A DNA stretch of 64,000 nucleotides from CAKZNE01 sp002695025 (GTDB taxonomy: Bacteria; Bacteroidota; Bacteroidia; Flavobacteriales; Schleiferiaceae): contig CAJWML010000021.1 in NCBI GenBank assembly GCA_913043285.1, forward strand, positions 1 to 64,000, written 5' to 3'. A model generated the notes under the pieces. It was not told where the DNA came from. It saw only the letters and a program-made list of their open reading frames with translations, and did no database searches. The translations under genes were made by a program, and so were the position numbers. This document shows, one piece after another, positions 27,850 through 36,218 of the stretch. The first letter of the stretch is position 1. The number at the start of each line of letters is the position of its first letter.

Positions 27850-29013
27850 ATGGCTCCCGATCCGCTACGGTCAATTATTCTACTCGTGCCTTTTTTATGC
27901 CTTTCCCTTGGTGTTAGGGCACAAAAAGAATACTCTTTTTCAGGGCAGGCGCATACGGGTTTCATGATCAACCAGACCGATCTTTCCAAGAACGATTTCC
28001 CTACAGAAAAACCCAACTTATTTGTTTCCGGGGGGCTCTCCTATTATATTGAATTGATGGATGCCTGGGTATGCGGGGATGTATCCTTCGGTAATATGGA
28101 CGGCAATAACGACACAGCTTATTTCAAGAACATTTTTTACAGCGGGGCGCTCACCATCAAGTTTGATATGATAAAATGGTTTGCGGACACGCGCCTTAAG
28201 CTCAGTCCTAAAGTTGGTATCGGTCTGATGCTTTATACCTCACAACTATACGCTATTGCTGATGACCGGCTTATACAACAATCTCCTCCGGCTTCGGGCA
28301 AGGCTTTTTCACCGAATCCCAATTTTGAATTTGGGGCAGACCTGTCCTACCCCATCACCGACAGGGTAGACATTGAGATAGGGTATGCCCGCAAGACCAT
28401 GTTCGGCAACGATTATTTTGACGCCTTTTTGTACGATACACCCATTGAGTCAGTAGACCTGGTATCGGCTGGCATGGTGTTCAAGTTTGGCAAAGGCAAA
28501 GCATCCAGACATAACTCAAAGAAAATACGGAACAGGGAAGATGTTGTGGAAATGACTACTGAAGAATACAGAGCCTTTGTGGGCCGGATTGACAGCCTGG
28601 AATCAAAATTGGCAAAAAGTAAGCTCGAAGCAGAGGAGAAATTGAAACTTAAAAACCAAAGCCTCCGGGAGCAAATAGCCTCACTGAATCGGATTATTGA
28701 CAGCCTGCAGGCCAATGTTTACACCTTTGACTTTAGCAATGTGAGCAGAGACACTACTGCATTTGACCTTGAAGAGGGGGCCTTTTCTGAAGCCAAATAC
28801 CATCTGGTACTTTGCAATGTGAAATCCAAAGCTGAGGCTCAGGCTTACATCAACCGGTCAACCCTGGATCAATCTAAAATGCATATTATCTACGTTCCTA
28901 TTGAAGAACGTTACTCTGTTCTCTATAAATCCTTTGACAATTTTTTACTGGCCCGAAAGGAGCGAGGAATTGTTAAGCGGGTAGAACCGCGTGCATGGAT
29001 TGCACGGTTTTAA
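27850..29013 (+). CDS. Outer-membrane barrel / coiled-coil / SPOR-like protein (tandem copy 1)
   Basis: Predicted outer-membrane protein that may bind peptidoglycan. Starting at the ATG at 27850 gives a signal peptide (SIILLVPFLCLSLGVRAQ); an in-frame ATG at 27787 would add 21 unlikely residues. The first 190 or so mature residues alternate like a beta-barrel (YYIELMDAWVCGDVSFGNMD, LTIKFDMIKWF). Next comes a coiled coil (SLESKLAKSKLEAEEKLKLK). The final 75 residues resemble a SPOR domain (YHLVLCNVKSKAEAQAYINR, YSVLYKSFDNFLLARKER). The downstream gene at 29173 has the same architecture and is clearly a paralogue. Confidence 0.75.
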   Translation: MAPDPLRSIILLVPFLCLSLGVRAQKEYSFSGQAHTGFMINQTDLSKNDFPTEKPNLFVSGGLSYYIELMDAWVCGDVSFGNMDGNNDTAYFKNIFYSGALTIKFDMIKWFADTRLKLSPKVGIGLMLYTSQLYAIADDRLIQQSPPASGKAFSPNPNFEFGADLSYPITDRVDIEIGYARKTMFGNDYFDAFLYDTPIESVDLVSAGMVFKFGKGKASRHNSKKIRNREDVVEMTTEEYRAFVGRIDSLESKLAKSKLEAEEKLKLKNQSLREQIASLNRIIDSLQANVYTFDFSNVSRDTTAFDLEEGAFSEAKYHLVLCNVKSKAEAQAYINRSTLDQSKMHIIYVPIEERYSVLYKSFDNFLLARKERGIVKRVEPRAWIARF

Positions 29014-29172
29014 AAATTAGCAGGACAAAATTTAAAAATACCCTTATACTTCCCCCTGTATTTCACTAATGCTATTTTTTTGTAGTATTGCACTTACAAA
29101 TTATTGGCATTTTCTCATGGAAAGCGCTCTGAAATCCTATTTTATTTACATTTAGCACACAAATTCGAACCG

Positions 29173-30279
29173 ATGAAGCAATTTTTACCTATCCTAGGCC
29201 TCCTATTTACTATTAATTATTCTGTAAGCGCTCAGGAAGCATTGTCCGGCCATCTCAATACCGGAGTGGTAATCCCGTTTAACGATTTTACCGGAGCCAG
29301 CTTTAAAGGTGTTAAGCCAAACATTCTGGTTGCTCCTGGTTTGGGTTATAGTTTAGGCGATTCAGGTTTCCGCCTGCGGGGGGATTTCACCCTGGCTACC
29401 ATGAATGGTGATAATGACAGAGACTTTTATGAAACCTCCTTCTATGAAGGCCTTCTTACCGCCCAATACGATGTGGTAAATCTCTTCGGTGATTCAGACT
29501 TTAAGCTTTACCTCACCGCAGGGGCCGGGTTACTTTTCTACTACTCCAAGCTTTATGATATTCAAACCCGAAGCCGCATTTCCGAGTCTCCCATTCCCTC
29601 TGAATCAAGCTTTTCCGCAAACCCTGTACTTGCCGGTGGCTTTGAAATGGGGTATCCCCTTAGCCAAAACCTGGAAATAAACCTGGGCTTTGTAGAAAGG
29701 GCATTAATAGGTAATGATTATATGGACGCTTTTGCCAGCGGCAGTTCAGATGATCTTTACGGAAACCTTACAGTAGGACTTACCTTTTACCTGAAGGATA
29801 AGAAAGATGTGAATATGGTAGAAATGGACCGCTCCAAATACAATCGTTTGATCTCTACTATTGACAGTCTTGAGAATACAAGCAACCAGGGTGACCCGGA
29901 AGAAATTGCCAGGCTGGAGATGGAAAGCAAGGACAAGGATGTGAAAATACAGATACTCGAAAATGAGCTGGATAGTCTGCGGGCCAAGGTTGTGAAAATA
30001 GATACTGAAAAACGGAATATACCCCCTGCCCCTGATTCGGAGGCCCTGCTTTCAAGCCCCAGGTACAGAATTATTGTAGCCAGCCTGCCCTCACGAACTA
30101 TGGCTCAACGGTGGATTGACCGCTCTAACCTGGATAAGTCCGAAATGATCATTGTATACGTATCAGACCTGAATACTTACCGCGTGATCTACAAGTCATA
30201 CGATTCGTATGAGGCGGCCCGCAAGGAGCAACAACAAGTAAAATCTGTTGTTTCAGATGCCTGGATTAAGAAATTCTAA
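29173..30279 (+). CDS. Outer-membrane barrel / coiled-coil / SPOR-like protein (tandem copy 2)
   Basis: Paralogue of the preceding gene. The ATG at 29173 gives signal peptide MKQFLPILGLLFTINYSVSAQ; the frame stays open 69 nt further up, but that part is not signal-like. A barrel-like region follows (FRLRGDFTLATMNGDNDRDF, YSKLYDIQTRSRI). A coiled coil comes next (about 215-285, KDKDVKIQILENELDSLRAK). The C-terminal SPOR-like domain has YRIIVASLPSRTMAQRWIDR and YRVIYKSYDSYEAARKEQQQ. SPOR domains bind glycan strands stripped of peptides, which suggests an envelope-tethering role. It ends at a strong terminator. Confidence 0.78.
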   Translation: MKQFLPILGLLFTINYSVSAQEALSGHLNTGVVIPFNDFTGASFKGVKPNILVAPGLGYSLGDSGFRLRGDFTLATMNGDNDRDFYETSFYEGLLTAQYDVVNLFGDSDFKLYLTAGAGLLFYYSKLYDIQTRSRISESPIPSESSFSANPVLAGGFEMGYPLSQNLEINLGFVERALIGNDYMDAFASGSSDDLYGNLTVGLTFYLKDKKDVNMVEMDRSKYNRLISTIDSLENTSNQGDPEEIARLEMESKDKDVKIQILENELDSLRAKVVKIDTEKRNIPPAPDSEALLSSPRYRIIVASLPSRTMAQRWIDRSNLDKSEMIIVYVSDLNTYRVIYKSYDSYEAARKEQQQVKSVVSDAWIKKF

Positions 30280-30300
30280 AGTTCCAATACTAAACAAATA

Positions 30301-30340
30301 AAAAAGTCAGGGCCGCGATTCTTCGCGGCCCTGACTTTTT
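30301..30340. terminator. Strong bidirectional terminator
   Basis: AAAAAGTCAGGGCCGCG and CGCGGCCCTGACTTTTT pair around ATTCTT. It serves the converging SPOR-protein gene and the receiver-domain gene. Confidence 0.92.
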
Positions 30341-30358
30341 TATTCAATCCTTTAGATC

Positions 30359-30718
30359 CTAAACCCGGCTTATGGCGCTAACAAGTTGCTCAGGTGCAAA
30401 GGGTTTTACTATAAAATCAATAATGTTATCGTATTGAGTGGATTCTTCCTTGTCCATCTCACTGGTACTGGAAGTTACTATAGCTACCTTATTGAGTTTC
30501 TGTTCAGTTGCCATCTGCCGAAGAAAATCCCAACCACTCATAACGGGCATATTCAGATCCAGGAATATGAGGTCAGGCTTAATAATGTCAATCTGCCCGA
30601 ATGCTCCTTCTGAATCTGTGAAATCATAGATCTCACAATCAGGAACCTTCATTTCCAAGAATTTACGCATTATAAAATTGGACATTTCCTTATCATCCAC
30701 CAGCATTATCTTCTTCAT
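30359..30718 (-). CDS. Stand-alone CheY-like receiver protein
   Basis: A 119-residue receiver domain with no output domain. The acidic pocket is D8/D9, the phospho-acceptor is D54 in FLDLNMPVMSGWDF, the switch residue is T82 or S83, and the conserved Lys is K105 in FIVKPF. It overlaps the upstream histidine-kinase-like gene by 4 nt (ATGA), so the pair is almost certainly functional together. Without an output domain it must act by protein contact or as a phosphorelay intermediate. Third gene of an AhpD / kinase-like / receiver operon. Confidence 0.93.
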   Translation of the reverse strand: MKKIMLVDDKEMSNFIMRKFLEMKVPDCEIYDFTDSEGAFGQIDIIKPDLIFLDLNMPVMSGWDFLRQMATEQKLNKVAIVTSSTSEMDKEESTQYDNIIDFIVKPFAPEQLVSAISRV

Positions 30719-31515
30719 GATAAATTGGATTTTAGTTTAGTTTCGGCCCGAAGGATCACATGTTTGAGAGCTGCATCCAGCTCCAAAGCAGCCTCCTCAA
30801 TAAGAGGCAATTCTGCGATACCGTTATGTGAATTCGTATGTTTTAGCAAGCCTATAAGCCCCATGATACGGGAAAGAGGTTCCCGAACTTCATGAGCATT
30901 CAGTTTTACAATATTTTGAAGTTCTTCATTCTTAGCCCGTATATCACGTGTTTTTTCAGCCAACTCTATTTTTTGCGAGCGTGCCAAAGCCCTGATCTCA
31001 TCATTTTGATGCTGCACCGTGATAAGCGCCTGGTTCAGTTTCTCATTATTACTATCCAGGGCTTCATAAAGACTGAATTGGAGGAATTTGGCCAAAAGAC
31101 TTTCGGCCAGAAGCTTCATTATACTATGGTTAAATAAAAATTCCTCATCCTTTTCAGTAAGGACCGAAAAAAGTACTAAACCCTGCCCCATTGATCCGAA
31201 ACGCCAGGCATGAAGCTTCTCCTCATTTTCAAGGGTCAGGGCCAACGGTATTCCTTCGGATCTAAGGTTCTGTTCAAATTCATTCAGTATGTTTTCCTCC
31301 CCCCGGCCAACCAGGATTTGATCTTTCCCCACCTGGTGGAGAACTACTACATCCTCTTTTACGTAGGCAATCCGCACCTTCTTATAATTAAAAAGATATT
31401 TGAGGTGAGAAACGAGCAGCCCCTGCATATCCTCTATGTTTACGCATGCCATCAGTTTACCACTGAACTGTGCATACGCTTCAAAAGCTAATCGTATGTT
31501 GGTATTGTTTTGCAA
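30715..31515 (-). CDS. Sensor-like protein with DHp helix but no kinase ATPase domain
   Basis: A 266-residue protein. Residues about 10-145 look like a GAF-type sensory domain (NYKKVRIAYVKEDVVVLHQV). Then come a long coiled coil (about 150-200) and a histidine-kinase H-box NAHEVREPLSRIMGL with H208 as the expected phospho-acceptor. The protein ends about 55 residues later, so the HATPase catalytic domain with its N, G1 and G2 boxes is missing. No frameshifted remainder is seen, since the receiver gene starts immediately. It probably receives phosphate from another kinase or acts as a scaffold. TTG start, 9 nt after the AhpD-like stop. Confidence 0.8.
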   Translation of the reverse strand: MQNNTNIRLAFEAYAQFSGKLMACVNIEDMQGLLVSHLKYLFNYKKVRIAYVKEDVVVLHQVGKDQILVGRGEENILNEFEQNLRSEGIPLALTLENEEKLHAWRFGSMGQGLVLFSVLTEKDEEFLFNHSIMKLLAESLLAKFLQFSLYEALDSNNEKLNQALITVQHQNDEIRALARSQKIELAEKTRDIRAKNEELQNIVKLNAHEVREPLSRIMGLIGLLKHTNSHNGIAELPLIEEAALELDAALKHVILRAETKLKSNLS

Positions 31516-31524
31516 GACCCCGTT

Positions 31525-32106
31525 CTAGAATTGCGCCTCCATTAATTCATTATCTATTTTCACATTGGTTACGTAAGCGATGGTATTCAACATATTAACC
31601 AGGTCGGCCTGTGCAAAAAGCTCCTTTATTTCCTGGTCGTTAAAGCCTGCCTCACGCATGGCTACAAAATCCCCTTCATCAATTTCTTCAGGTCGTAAGG
31701 CTGCTTTGGTCACCACTTTAATAGCCACTTTATAACTGTTTGGTATCAGGTTGCTGTCCATATTTTCGGTCAGCTTAAAATCAATATCCCCTGAAATGGA
31801 ATCACTCATACTATTGGCAAAAACCCCGTGGGCATGAGCACAATAACTGCACCCTCTTTCCTGACTTACGTTATAAATGATCAATTGCTTCAAAACGTTA
31901 GGCACCTCACCATCCATAAGAGTACGCTTCAGCTTTTCCCAATTGGCCTTTAACAGGTTTACATTTCCACCCTGGTACTTAAACCAGTTTAATACAAATG
32001 GCAATTGTAACGTCCTCTTCGTATCATCATATATCTCACGTACTTCGGGGCTAGCCTGATCATAGGATACCGGAGCATATAAATATTCACGCAAATAATC
32101 GTTCAT
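31525..32106 (-). CDS. AhpD-like / carboxymuconolactone decarboxylase-family protein
   Basis: Alkylhydroperoxidase-like fold with the redox pair C86-x-x-C89 and H93 in GCSYCAHAHG. Members reduce peroxides or act as thiol oxidoreductases. The ATG at 32106 (MNDYLREYLY) is preferred; a TTG four codons upstream (32118) keeps the frame open. About 193 residues, typical for the CMD family. It is the first gene of a minus-strand unit with the truncated sensor and the CheY-like protein (9-nt gap, then a 4-nt overlap), hinting at a peroxide or redox signal. Confidence 0.85.
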   Translation of the reverse strand: MNDYLREYLYAPVSYDQASPEVREIYDDTKRTLQLPFVLNWFKYQGGNVNLLKANWEKLKRTLMDGEVPNVLKQLIIYNVSQERGCSYCAHAHGVFANSMSDSISGDIDFKLTENMDSNLIPNSYKVAIKVVTKAALRPEEIDEGDFVAMREAGFNDQEIKELFAQADLVNMLNTIAYVTNVKIDNELMEAQF

Positions 32107-32281
32107 TCTAAAAATCAATATTTTAATAGGTAATTTTTCAACCGAACCTTAGGCTCAGGCAAAATCTTGGCAAAGATAATTAGAAGATTAATCTGACGGA
32201 TTTTCTTTTCGATAAATCGTTTTTATGCCTGGTTGTTATGCATCCGTAAGGATTTCATTGAAAATCAATTTATCCTTTTTG

Positions 32282-32289
32282 TAGTTTTG
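32282..32289 (+). promoter_or_regulatory. -7 element at the head of the metal island
   Basis: TAGTTTTG fits TAnnTTTG. ATTG lies 21 nt upstream (32257-32260) as a possible -33 box. The GTG at 32294 is only 4 nt downstream, so the mRNA is probably leaderless. Confidence 0.5.
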
Positions 32290-32293
32290 TGGC

Positions 32294-32620
32294 GTGAAAA
32301 AGGTAAGAGCTTATATACAACACCTTTCAGCTGTGCTTCTCTTGCTGGTGGCTGTTTCAGTTGCTCCCCGACAGCTCTTTCACGATTGCGATCACACACA
32401 TACTAGCCGAACCGATGATCATTCCGAAAGCCATTTCCAAGCCTCAACGGATTGTGCTATATGTGATTTTCATTGGTTGCCTGTCTCTCTTGCTGCTCCT
32501 GATCCAACTATAAGTGAGATAAAATATCCCATGAGCAGGGAGCTTGATTCGGAGCAGGCCGCCCTACCTAAAAGCACCTCATCCCTCTCAGACCGGGCAC
32601 CTCCTGCCATACCTGGTTAA
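32294..32620 (+). CDS. Small secreted His/Cys-rich protein
   Basis: 108 residues from a GTG start. An N-terminal hydrophobic segment (LSAVLLLLVAVSVAP) acts as signal or anchor. It is followed by a metal-ligand-like cluster: FHDCDHTHTSRTDDHSESHF, then STDCAICDFHW. The Cys-x-x-Cys and many His suggest periplasmic metal binding, but I recognise no named family. It sits 57 nt upstream of a TonB-dependent receptor gene on the same strand, which makes metal capture or sensing for the receptor a reasonable guess. The GTG just 4 nt after the -7 box supports this start. Confidence 0.7.
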   Translation: MKKVRAYIQHLSAVLLLLVAVSVAPRQLFHDCDHTHTSRTDDHSESHFQASTDCAICDFHWLPVSLAAPDPTISEIKYPMSRELDSEQAALPKSTSSLSDRAPPAIPG

Positions 32621-32677
32621 CCTAACCTTCCGTCACTACAGACGACTTTTCTATTATTTCTTACTAAACGAATTTGA

Positions 32678-34990
32678 ATGAATATTTCATTCAGGCTCAT
32701 TGCATTAATGAGCATATTAGGCAGCACTCCCGCTCTGGCGCAAAAGTGCAAACTCAGTATCAGCGGTTATGTTATGGATCAACATGACAGGCAGCCCCTG
32801 CCCTTTTCCGAAGTATACATTCGTGAACTGGGACGCGGCACAGTGGTAGACAGTACCGGGTTTTATCATATTGATAAACTTTGCCCCGGCACTTACCAGG
32901 TAACTGCCTCCCATATTGGTTGTGAGCCGGTTACTCTTGCCGTTATCGTGAAAGAAAATGTTTCGAACCTCAATTTTTATCCTGAACATCATACCGAGCT
33001 TCTGTCTGAAGCCGAAATTATAAGCATCCGATCACGAACTACCGCAGATGCAGAAGTGCGGATCAGTGAAAGAGAAATAGAACAAGCGCGGGGACAATCA
33101 CTGGAAGGCTTAATGAGCAACAGCAGTGGTGTTAACACGCTCAGTAGTGGGAGCACGATCATCAAGCCGGTAATTCATGGCCTATATGGCAACCGGGTGG
33201 TTACGCTGAATAACGGGATCCGGCAGGAAGATCAGCAGTGGGGACTGGAACATGGCCTTAACGCTGATCTGTTTACAGCGGATGAAGTAACTATTACCAA
33301 AGGGGCCGGCAATGTGCGCTATGGGACCGGGGCTGTAGGAGGTGTGCTTAGGCTACAACCGGCCAAACTTCCCTTTGGCCATGCAAAGTTGCATGGTAAG
33401 GCTTACCTTATTGGCCATACCAACGGAAGAGGTTTTACTACAGCCCTGAGGCTGGAAAGAGGCCTGGGTAAAAACTGGGCACTACGGACTCAGCTTACGG
33501 GTGAGATCATGGGCGACCGAAGTGCTCCGGATTACTTCCTGAGTAATACAGGAAACCGTGAACTGGACGGAACTTTTACCCTTGGCTATCAAAAGGAAAA
33601 ATGGCAAGGTGAACTGTATTACAGTTTATTTCACACGGAACTGGGTATTCTCCGGTCCGCACACATTGGCAACAAAACCGATTTTGACCTTGCCCTGGCA
33701 CGTGGAGAGCCATTTTACCAGGACCCCTTTAGTTATGCTATCAACAGCCCGCGCCAGGACCTCACTCATCAATTATTGAAGTCCAGACTACAGTACCATC
33801 CGAGTGCTAAAGGCACACTGGAACTGGTATACAGCATTCAGAACAACCAACGCCTGGAATATGATGTACGCAGAGGAGATGCTAAAAACGTGGCCGCTAA
33901 CAATCTCAACCTCTCCACGCAAACCCTGGACCTTACCGCCCGGTGGAACCATTCTCCAAAATGGAATGCCGAATATGGTATTTCCGGCCTGTTGCAGATC
34001 AACAGCAATATTCCGGGAACGGGTATCCGTCCACTTTTGCCGAATTACAACCGCTACCAGGGCGGAGCTTTTATGGTACAGGAATACCACACTTCCAGGT
34101 GGATATGGGAGGCGGGCATACGCTACGACCGGGAATACACCCTGGTACAAAAGTTCAATTTCAGCAATCAACTGATCCGACCTGAATTTAGTTTTAACAA
34201 TCTTGCTGCATCAGCGGGCGCCACTTATAGTTTTAACCGCCACTGGCAACTGAGCAACCTGCTGGCCTATGCCTATCGTCCGCCTCATGTAAATGAGTTG
34301 ATGAGCGAAGGCTTGCATCATGGCGCTGCAACCATAGAGGTAGGCGATTCATCATTAGTTCCGGAACGCTCGCTTAACTGGAGCACCACCCTTAGCGCCA
34401 ATTACCCCAACGCCTGGAAAATGGAGTTAACAGCGTATCTCAACCCTTTCCAGAACTACATCTACCTCAACCCTCAGCAGGAACCGAGAATAACCATTCG
34501 AGGGACGTTCCCCGTGCAGCAATACACGCAGGACCATGTTCTATTGGCTGGAGCAGATCTCCAGGGTAGCATATTTCTTACTACCAAACTGGAGTATTCC
34601 CTGAGCGGAACTTACGTAAGAGGTATCAACCGTTCCGATGATGACGACCTCGTATTAATGCCACCACCCCAGTTAAACCACAGCATACACTATTATTTCA
34701 GGGATTTTACGCTTTTAAAAAACAGCTTTATCAGCGTTTCCCAGAAACTGGTGGCCCGTCAGGTTCATTCGCCTCGTGATGCAGATCTTGCCCCACCCCC
34801 TGATGCGTACAGCCTGCTGGGACTTTCCATGGGAACGGAGCTTCCCGCCAGCGATAACCGCACCTTCACCTTCAGTCTTGGCGTTCAAAACCTTTTAAAC
34901 ACACCCTACCGCGATTACCTGAACCGATTCCGGTATTATGCGGATCAAACTGGGGTAAATCTTCAATTAAAAATCAAGTATGAATTCTAA
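32678..34990 (+). CDS. TonB-dependent receptor, probably metal-related
   Basis: A 770-residue outer-membrane receptor. Signal peptide ends at PALAQ. A carboxypeptidase-regulatory-like domain follows (about 27-110, SISGYVMDQHDRQPLPFSEV), then the plug (about 120-235) with IHGLYGNRVVTLNNGIRQED and VTITKGAGNVRYGTGAVGGV. A 22-strand-type barrel ends in VNLQLKIKYEF with a terminal Phe. The plug segment QQWGLEHGLNADLF resembles zinc/copper receptors of the ZnuD kind, where a His-bearing loop follows the nG motif; this is an inference. It is flanked by the His/Cys-rich protein and a lipoprotein gene, likely one operon. Confidence 0.88.
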   Translation: MNISFRLIALMSILGSTPALAQKCKLSISGYVMDQHDRQPLPFSEVYIRELGRGTVVDSTGFYHIDKLCPGTYQVTASHIGCEPVTLAVIVKENVSNLNFYPEHHTELLSEAEIISIRSRTTADAEVRISEREIEQARGQSLEGLMSNSSGVNTLSSGSTIIKPVIHGLYGNRVVTLNNGIRQEDQQWGLEHGLNADLFTADEVTITKGAGNVRYGTGAVGGVLRLQPAKLPFGHAKLHGKAYLIGHTNGRGFTTALRLERGLGKNWALRTQLTGEIMGDRSAPDYFLSNTGNRELDGTFTLGYQKEKWQGELYYSLFHTELGILRSAHIGNKTDFDLALARGEPFYQDPFSYAINSPRQDLTHQLLKSRLQYHPSAKGTLELVYSIQNNQRLEYDVRRGDAKNVAANNLNLSTQTLDLTARWNHSPKWNAEYGISGLLQINSNIPGTGIRPLLPNYNRYQGGAFMVQEYHTSRWIWEAGIRYDREYTLVQKFNFSNQLIRPEFSFNNLAASAGATYSFNRHWQLSNLLAYAYRPPHVNELMSEGLHHGAATIEVGDSSLVPERSLNWSTTLSANYPNAWKMELTAYLNPFQNYIYLNPQQEPRITIRGTFPVQQYTQDHVLLAGADLQGSIFLTTKLEYSLSGTYVRGINRSDDDDLVLMPPPQLNHSIHYYFRDFTLLKNSFISVSQKLVARQVHSPRDADLAPPPDAYSLLGLSMGTELPASDNRTFTFSLGVQNLLNTPYRDYLNRFRYYADQTGVNLQLKIKYEF

Positions 34991-35000
34991 ATTAAATTTT

Positions 35001-35564
35001 ATGAAAACCCGTGTTTTTATGACTGGAGCTATGGCTCTTTCTTTACTCTCCTCTTGTGATAAGGATGACAACAAACCTACCCTTGAAAACGAAGAAGAAC
35101 TCATCACCACCGTTGTAGTACATCTGACCCCTATGGGTGGCGGACAGGAAATTACCTTCAGTTCGGTTGACAATGATGGTAATGGCCCTACCGCACCGGT
35201 GGTTACTACGGAGCCATTGGATTCTGGTATTACTTATTCCGTAGCGCTGGAGTTCCTGAATGAAACCAAAAATCCGGCAGAAGATATAACGGCAGAAATC
35301 AAGGCCGAGGGAGATGAACACCAGGTATTCTACCTGTTTGATAACAGCCTGAGCGTAAGCCTGGAATATACGGATAAGGATGTAAATGGCAAGCCTATTG
35401 GCTTGTCGGCAGACCTGGAAACTCTGCAGCCCGGATCCGGTGAACTGACCGTAGTACTGAGGCATCAACCGGATAAGAATGCTTCGGGAGTTAGCGATGG
35501 CCTGATCAACAATGCAGGTGGAGAAACCGATGTAGAAGCTGTTTTCCCCCTAACCATACAATAG
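35001..35564 (+). CDS. Lipoprotein partner of the TonB receptor
   Basis: Starting at the ATG at 35001, signal sequence KTRVFMTGAMALSLLSSC gives lipobox L-S-S-C. An upstream in-frame ATG at 34980 overlaps the receptor gene and is less signal-like. The roughly 187-residue product has EELITTVVVHLTPMGGGQ, then DITAEIKAEGDEHQVFYLF. This family accompanies TonB receptors in Bacteroidetes and is, as I recall, annotated 'type 1 periplasmic binding fold'. The EGDEHQVFY block and the DxDGNGP-like acidic loop could bind metal. It starts about 10 nt after the receptor stop, so co-transcription is nearly certain. Function unknown. Confidence 0.75.
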   Translation: MKTRVFMTGAMALSLLSSCDKDDNKPTLENEEELITTVVVHLTPMGGGQEITFSSVDNDGNGPTAPVVTTEPLDSGITYSVALEFLNETKNPAEDITAEIKAEGDEHQVFYLFDNSLSVSLEYTDKDVNGKPIGLSADLETLQPGSGELTVVLRHQPDKNASGVSDGLINNAGGETDVEAVFPLTIQ

Positions 35565-35580
35565 GCAAGCATCTGATTTG

Positions 35581-35588
35581 TAATTTTG
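35581..35588 (+). promoter_or_regulatory. -7 element for the HMA-AraC regulator
   Basis: TAATTTTG fits TAnnTTTG and ends 8 nt before the ATG at 35597, implying a very short or absent leader. No -33 box is evident. Confidence 0.4.
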
Positions 35589-35596
35589 AGTTCCTT

Positions 35597-36163
35597 ATGC
35601 AATCCGAACTCTTTATTAAAAATATGGTGTGTGACCGCTGTAAGCGCAGTGTAGAACACATTTTTAAAAAGCTGAACCTCCCCCGTAACGAAGTTCGTTT
35701 GGGGGAGGTTTCACTTCCCCGTGAACTTACACCTCAGGAAACTCAAAGCCTGGCCCAAGCCCTTATACAGGAAGGTTTTGAATTACTCGAAGACCGGGAC
35801 AGCCGCTTGATCAGCCAGATAAAAGCACTGGTCATCAATTACATCCAGCAGGCTGATGCACCGGAAAGCACTTCCCTGAGCAGTTGGTTGAGCCAGAACC
35901 TGAATAAAGAATATTCTTCCCTGAGCAAGCTTTTCAGCCAGGTGGAAGGACGTACTATTGAAAACTTTCACCTGGAGCAACGAATAGAAAAAGCCAAGGA
36001 ATTGCTGGTCTACAATGAGCTCACTCTTTCCGAAATTGCCTTTCAGCTCAATTATAGTAGCGTAGCCCACCTATCCTCCCAATTTAAAAAGATAACCGGC
36101 CTTACCCCCACCGGATTCAAAAAGCTTGGAAGCAAAGGGCGCAAGCCACTGGACAAAGTATAA
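35597..36163 (+). CDS. AraC-family regulator with N-terminal HMA-like CxxC domain
   Basis: A 188-residue DNA-binding protein. Residues 1-65 read like a heavy-metal-associated domain: FIKNMVCDRCKRSVEHIF with C12 and C15, then alternating strand/helix through QEGFELLED. Residues about 85-180 form an AraC-type pair of helix-turn-helices (EYSSLSKLFSQVEGRTIENF, LTLSEIAFQLNYSSVAHLSS, TGLTPTGFKKL). This arrangement predicts a metal (Cu+/Zn2+/Hg2+) sensor that controls the surrounding transporter genes. It lies between the two TonB receptor operons on the same strand, with its own -7 box. Confidence 0.87.
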   Translation: MQSELFIKNMVCDRCKRSVEHIFKKLNLPRNEVRLGEVSLPRELTPQETQSLAQALIQEGFELLEDRDSRLISQIKALVINYIQQADAPESTSLSSWLSQNLNKEYSSLSKLFSQVEGRTIENFHLEQRIEKAKELLVYNELTLSEIAFQLNYSSVAHLSSQFKKITGLTPTGFKKLGSKGRKPLDKV

Positions 36164-36205
36164 ACCGAATCCTTAATTGTATAAACTTCAGCTAATTCAT
36201 ATTTT

Positions 36206-36213
36206 TATCTTTG
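36206..36213 (+). promoter_or_regulatory. -7 element for the HYC/CC/PP gene
   Basis: TATCTTTG fits TAnnTTTG and ends 5 nt before the GTG at 36219, implying a leaderless mRNA. ATTG at 36176-36179 is too far away for a standard -33 box. Confidence 0.45.
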
Positions 36214-36218
36214 TACCT

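Noticed and set aside
36177..36218. Upstream ATG for the HYC/CC/PP protein
   Set aside because: The -7 box at 36206-36213 lies inside this extension. Starting at GTG 36219 leaves a clean signal peptide.
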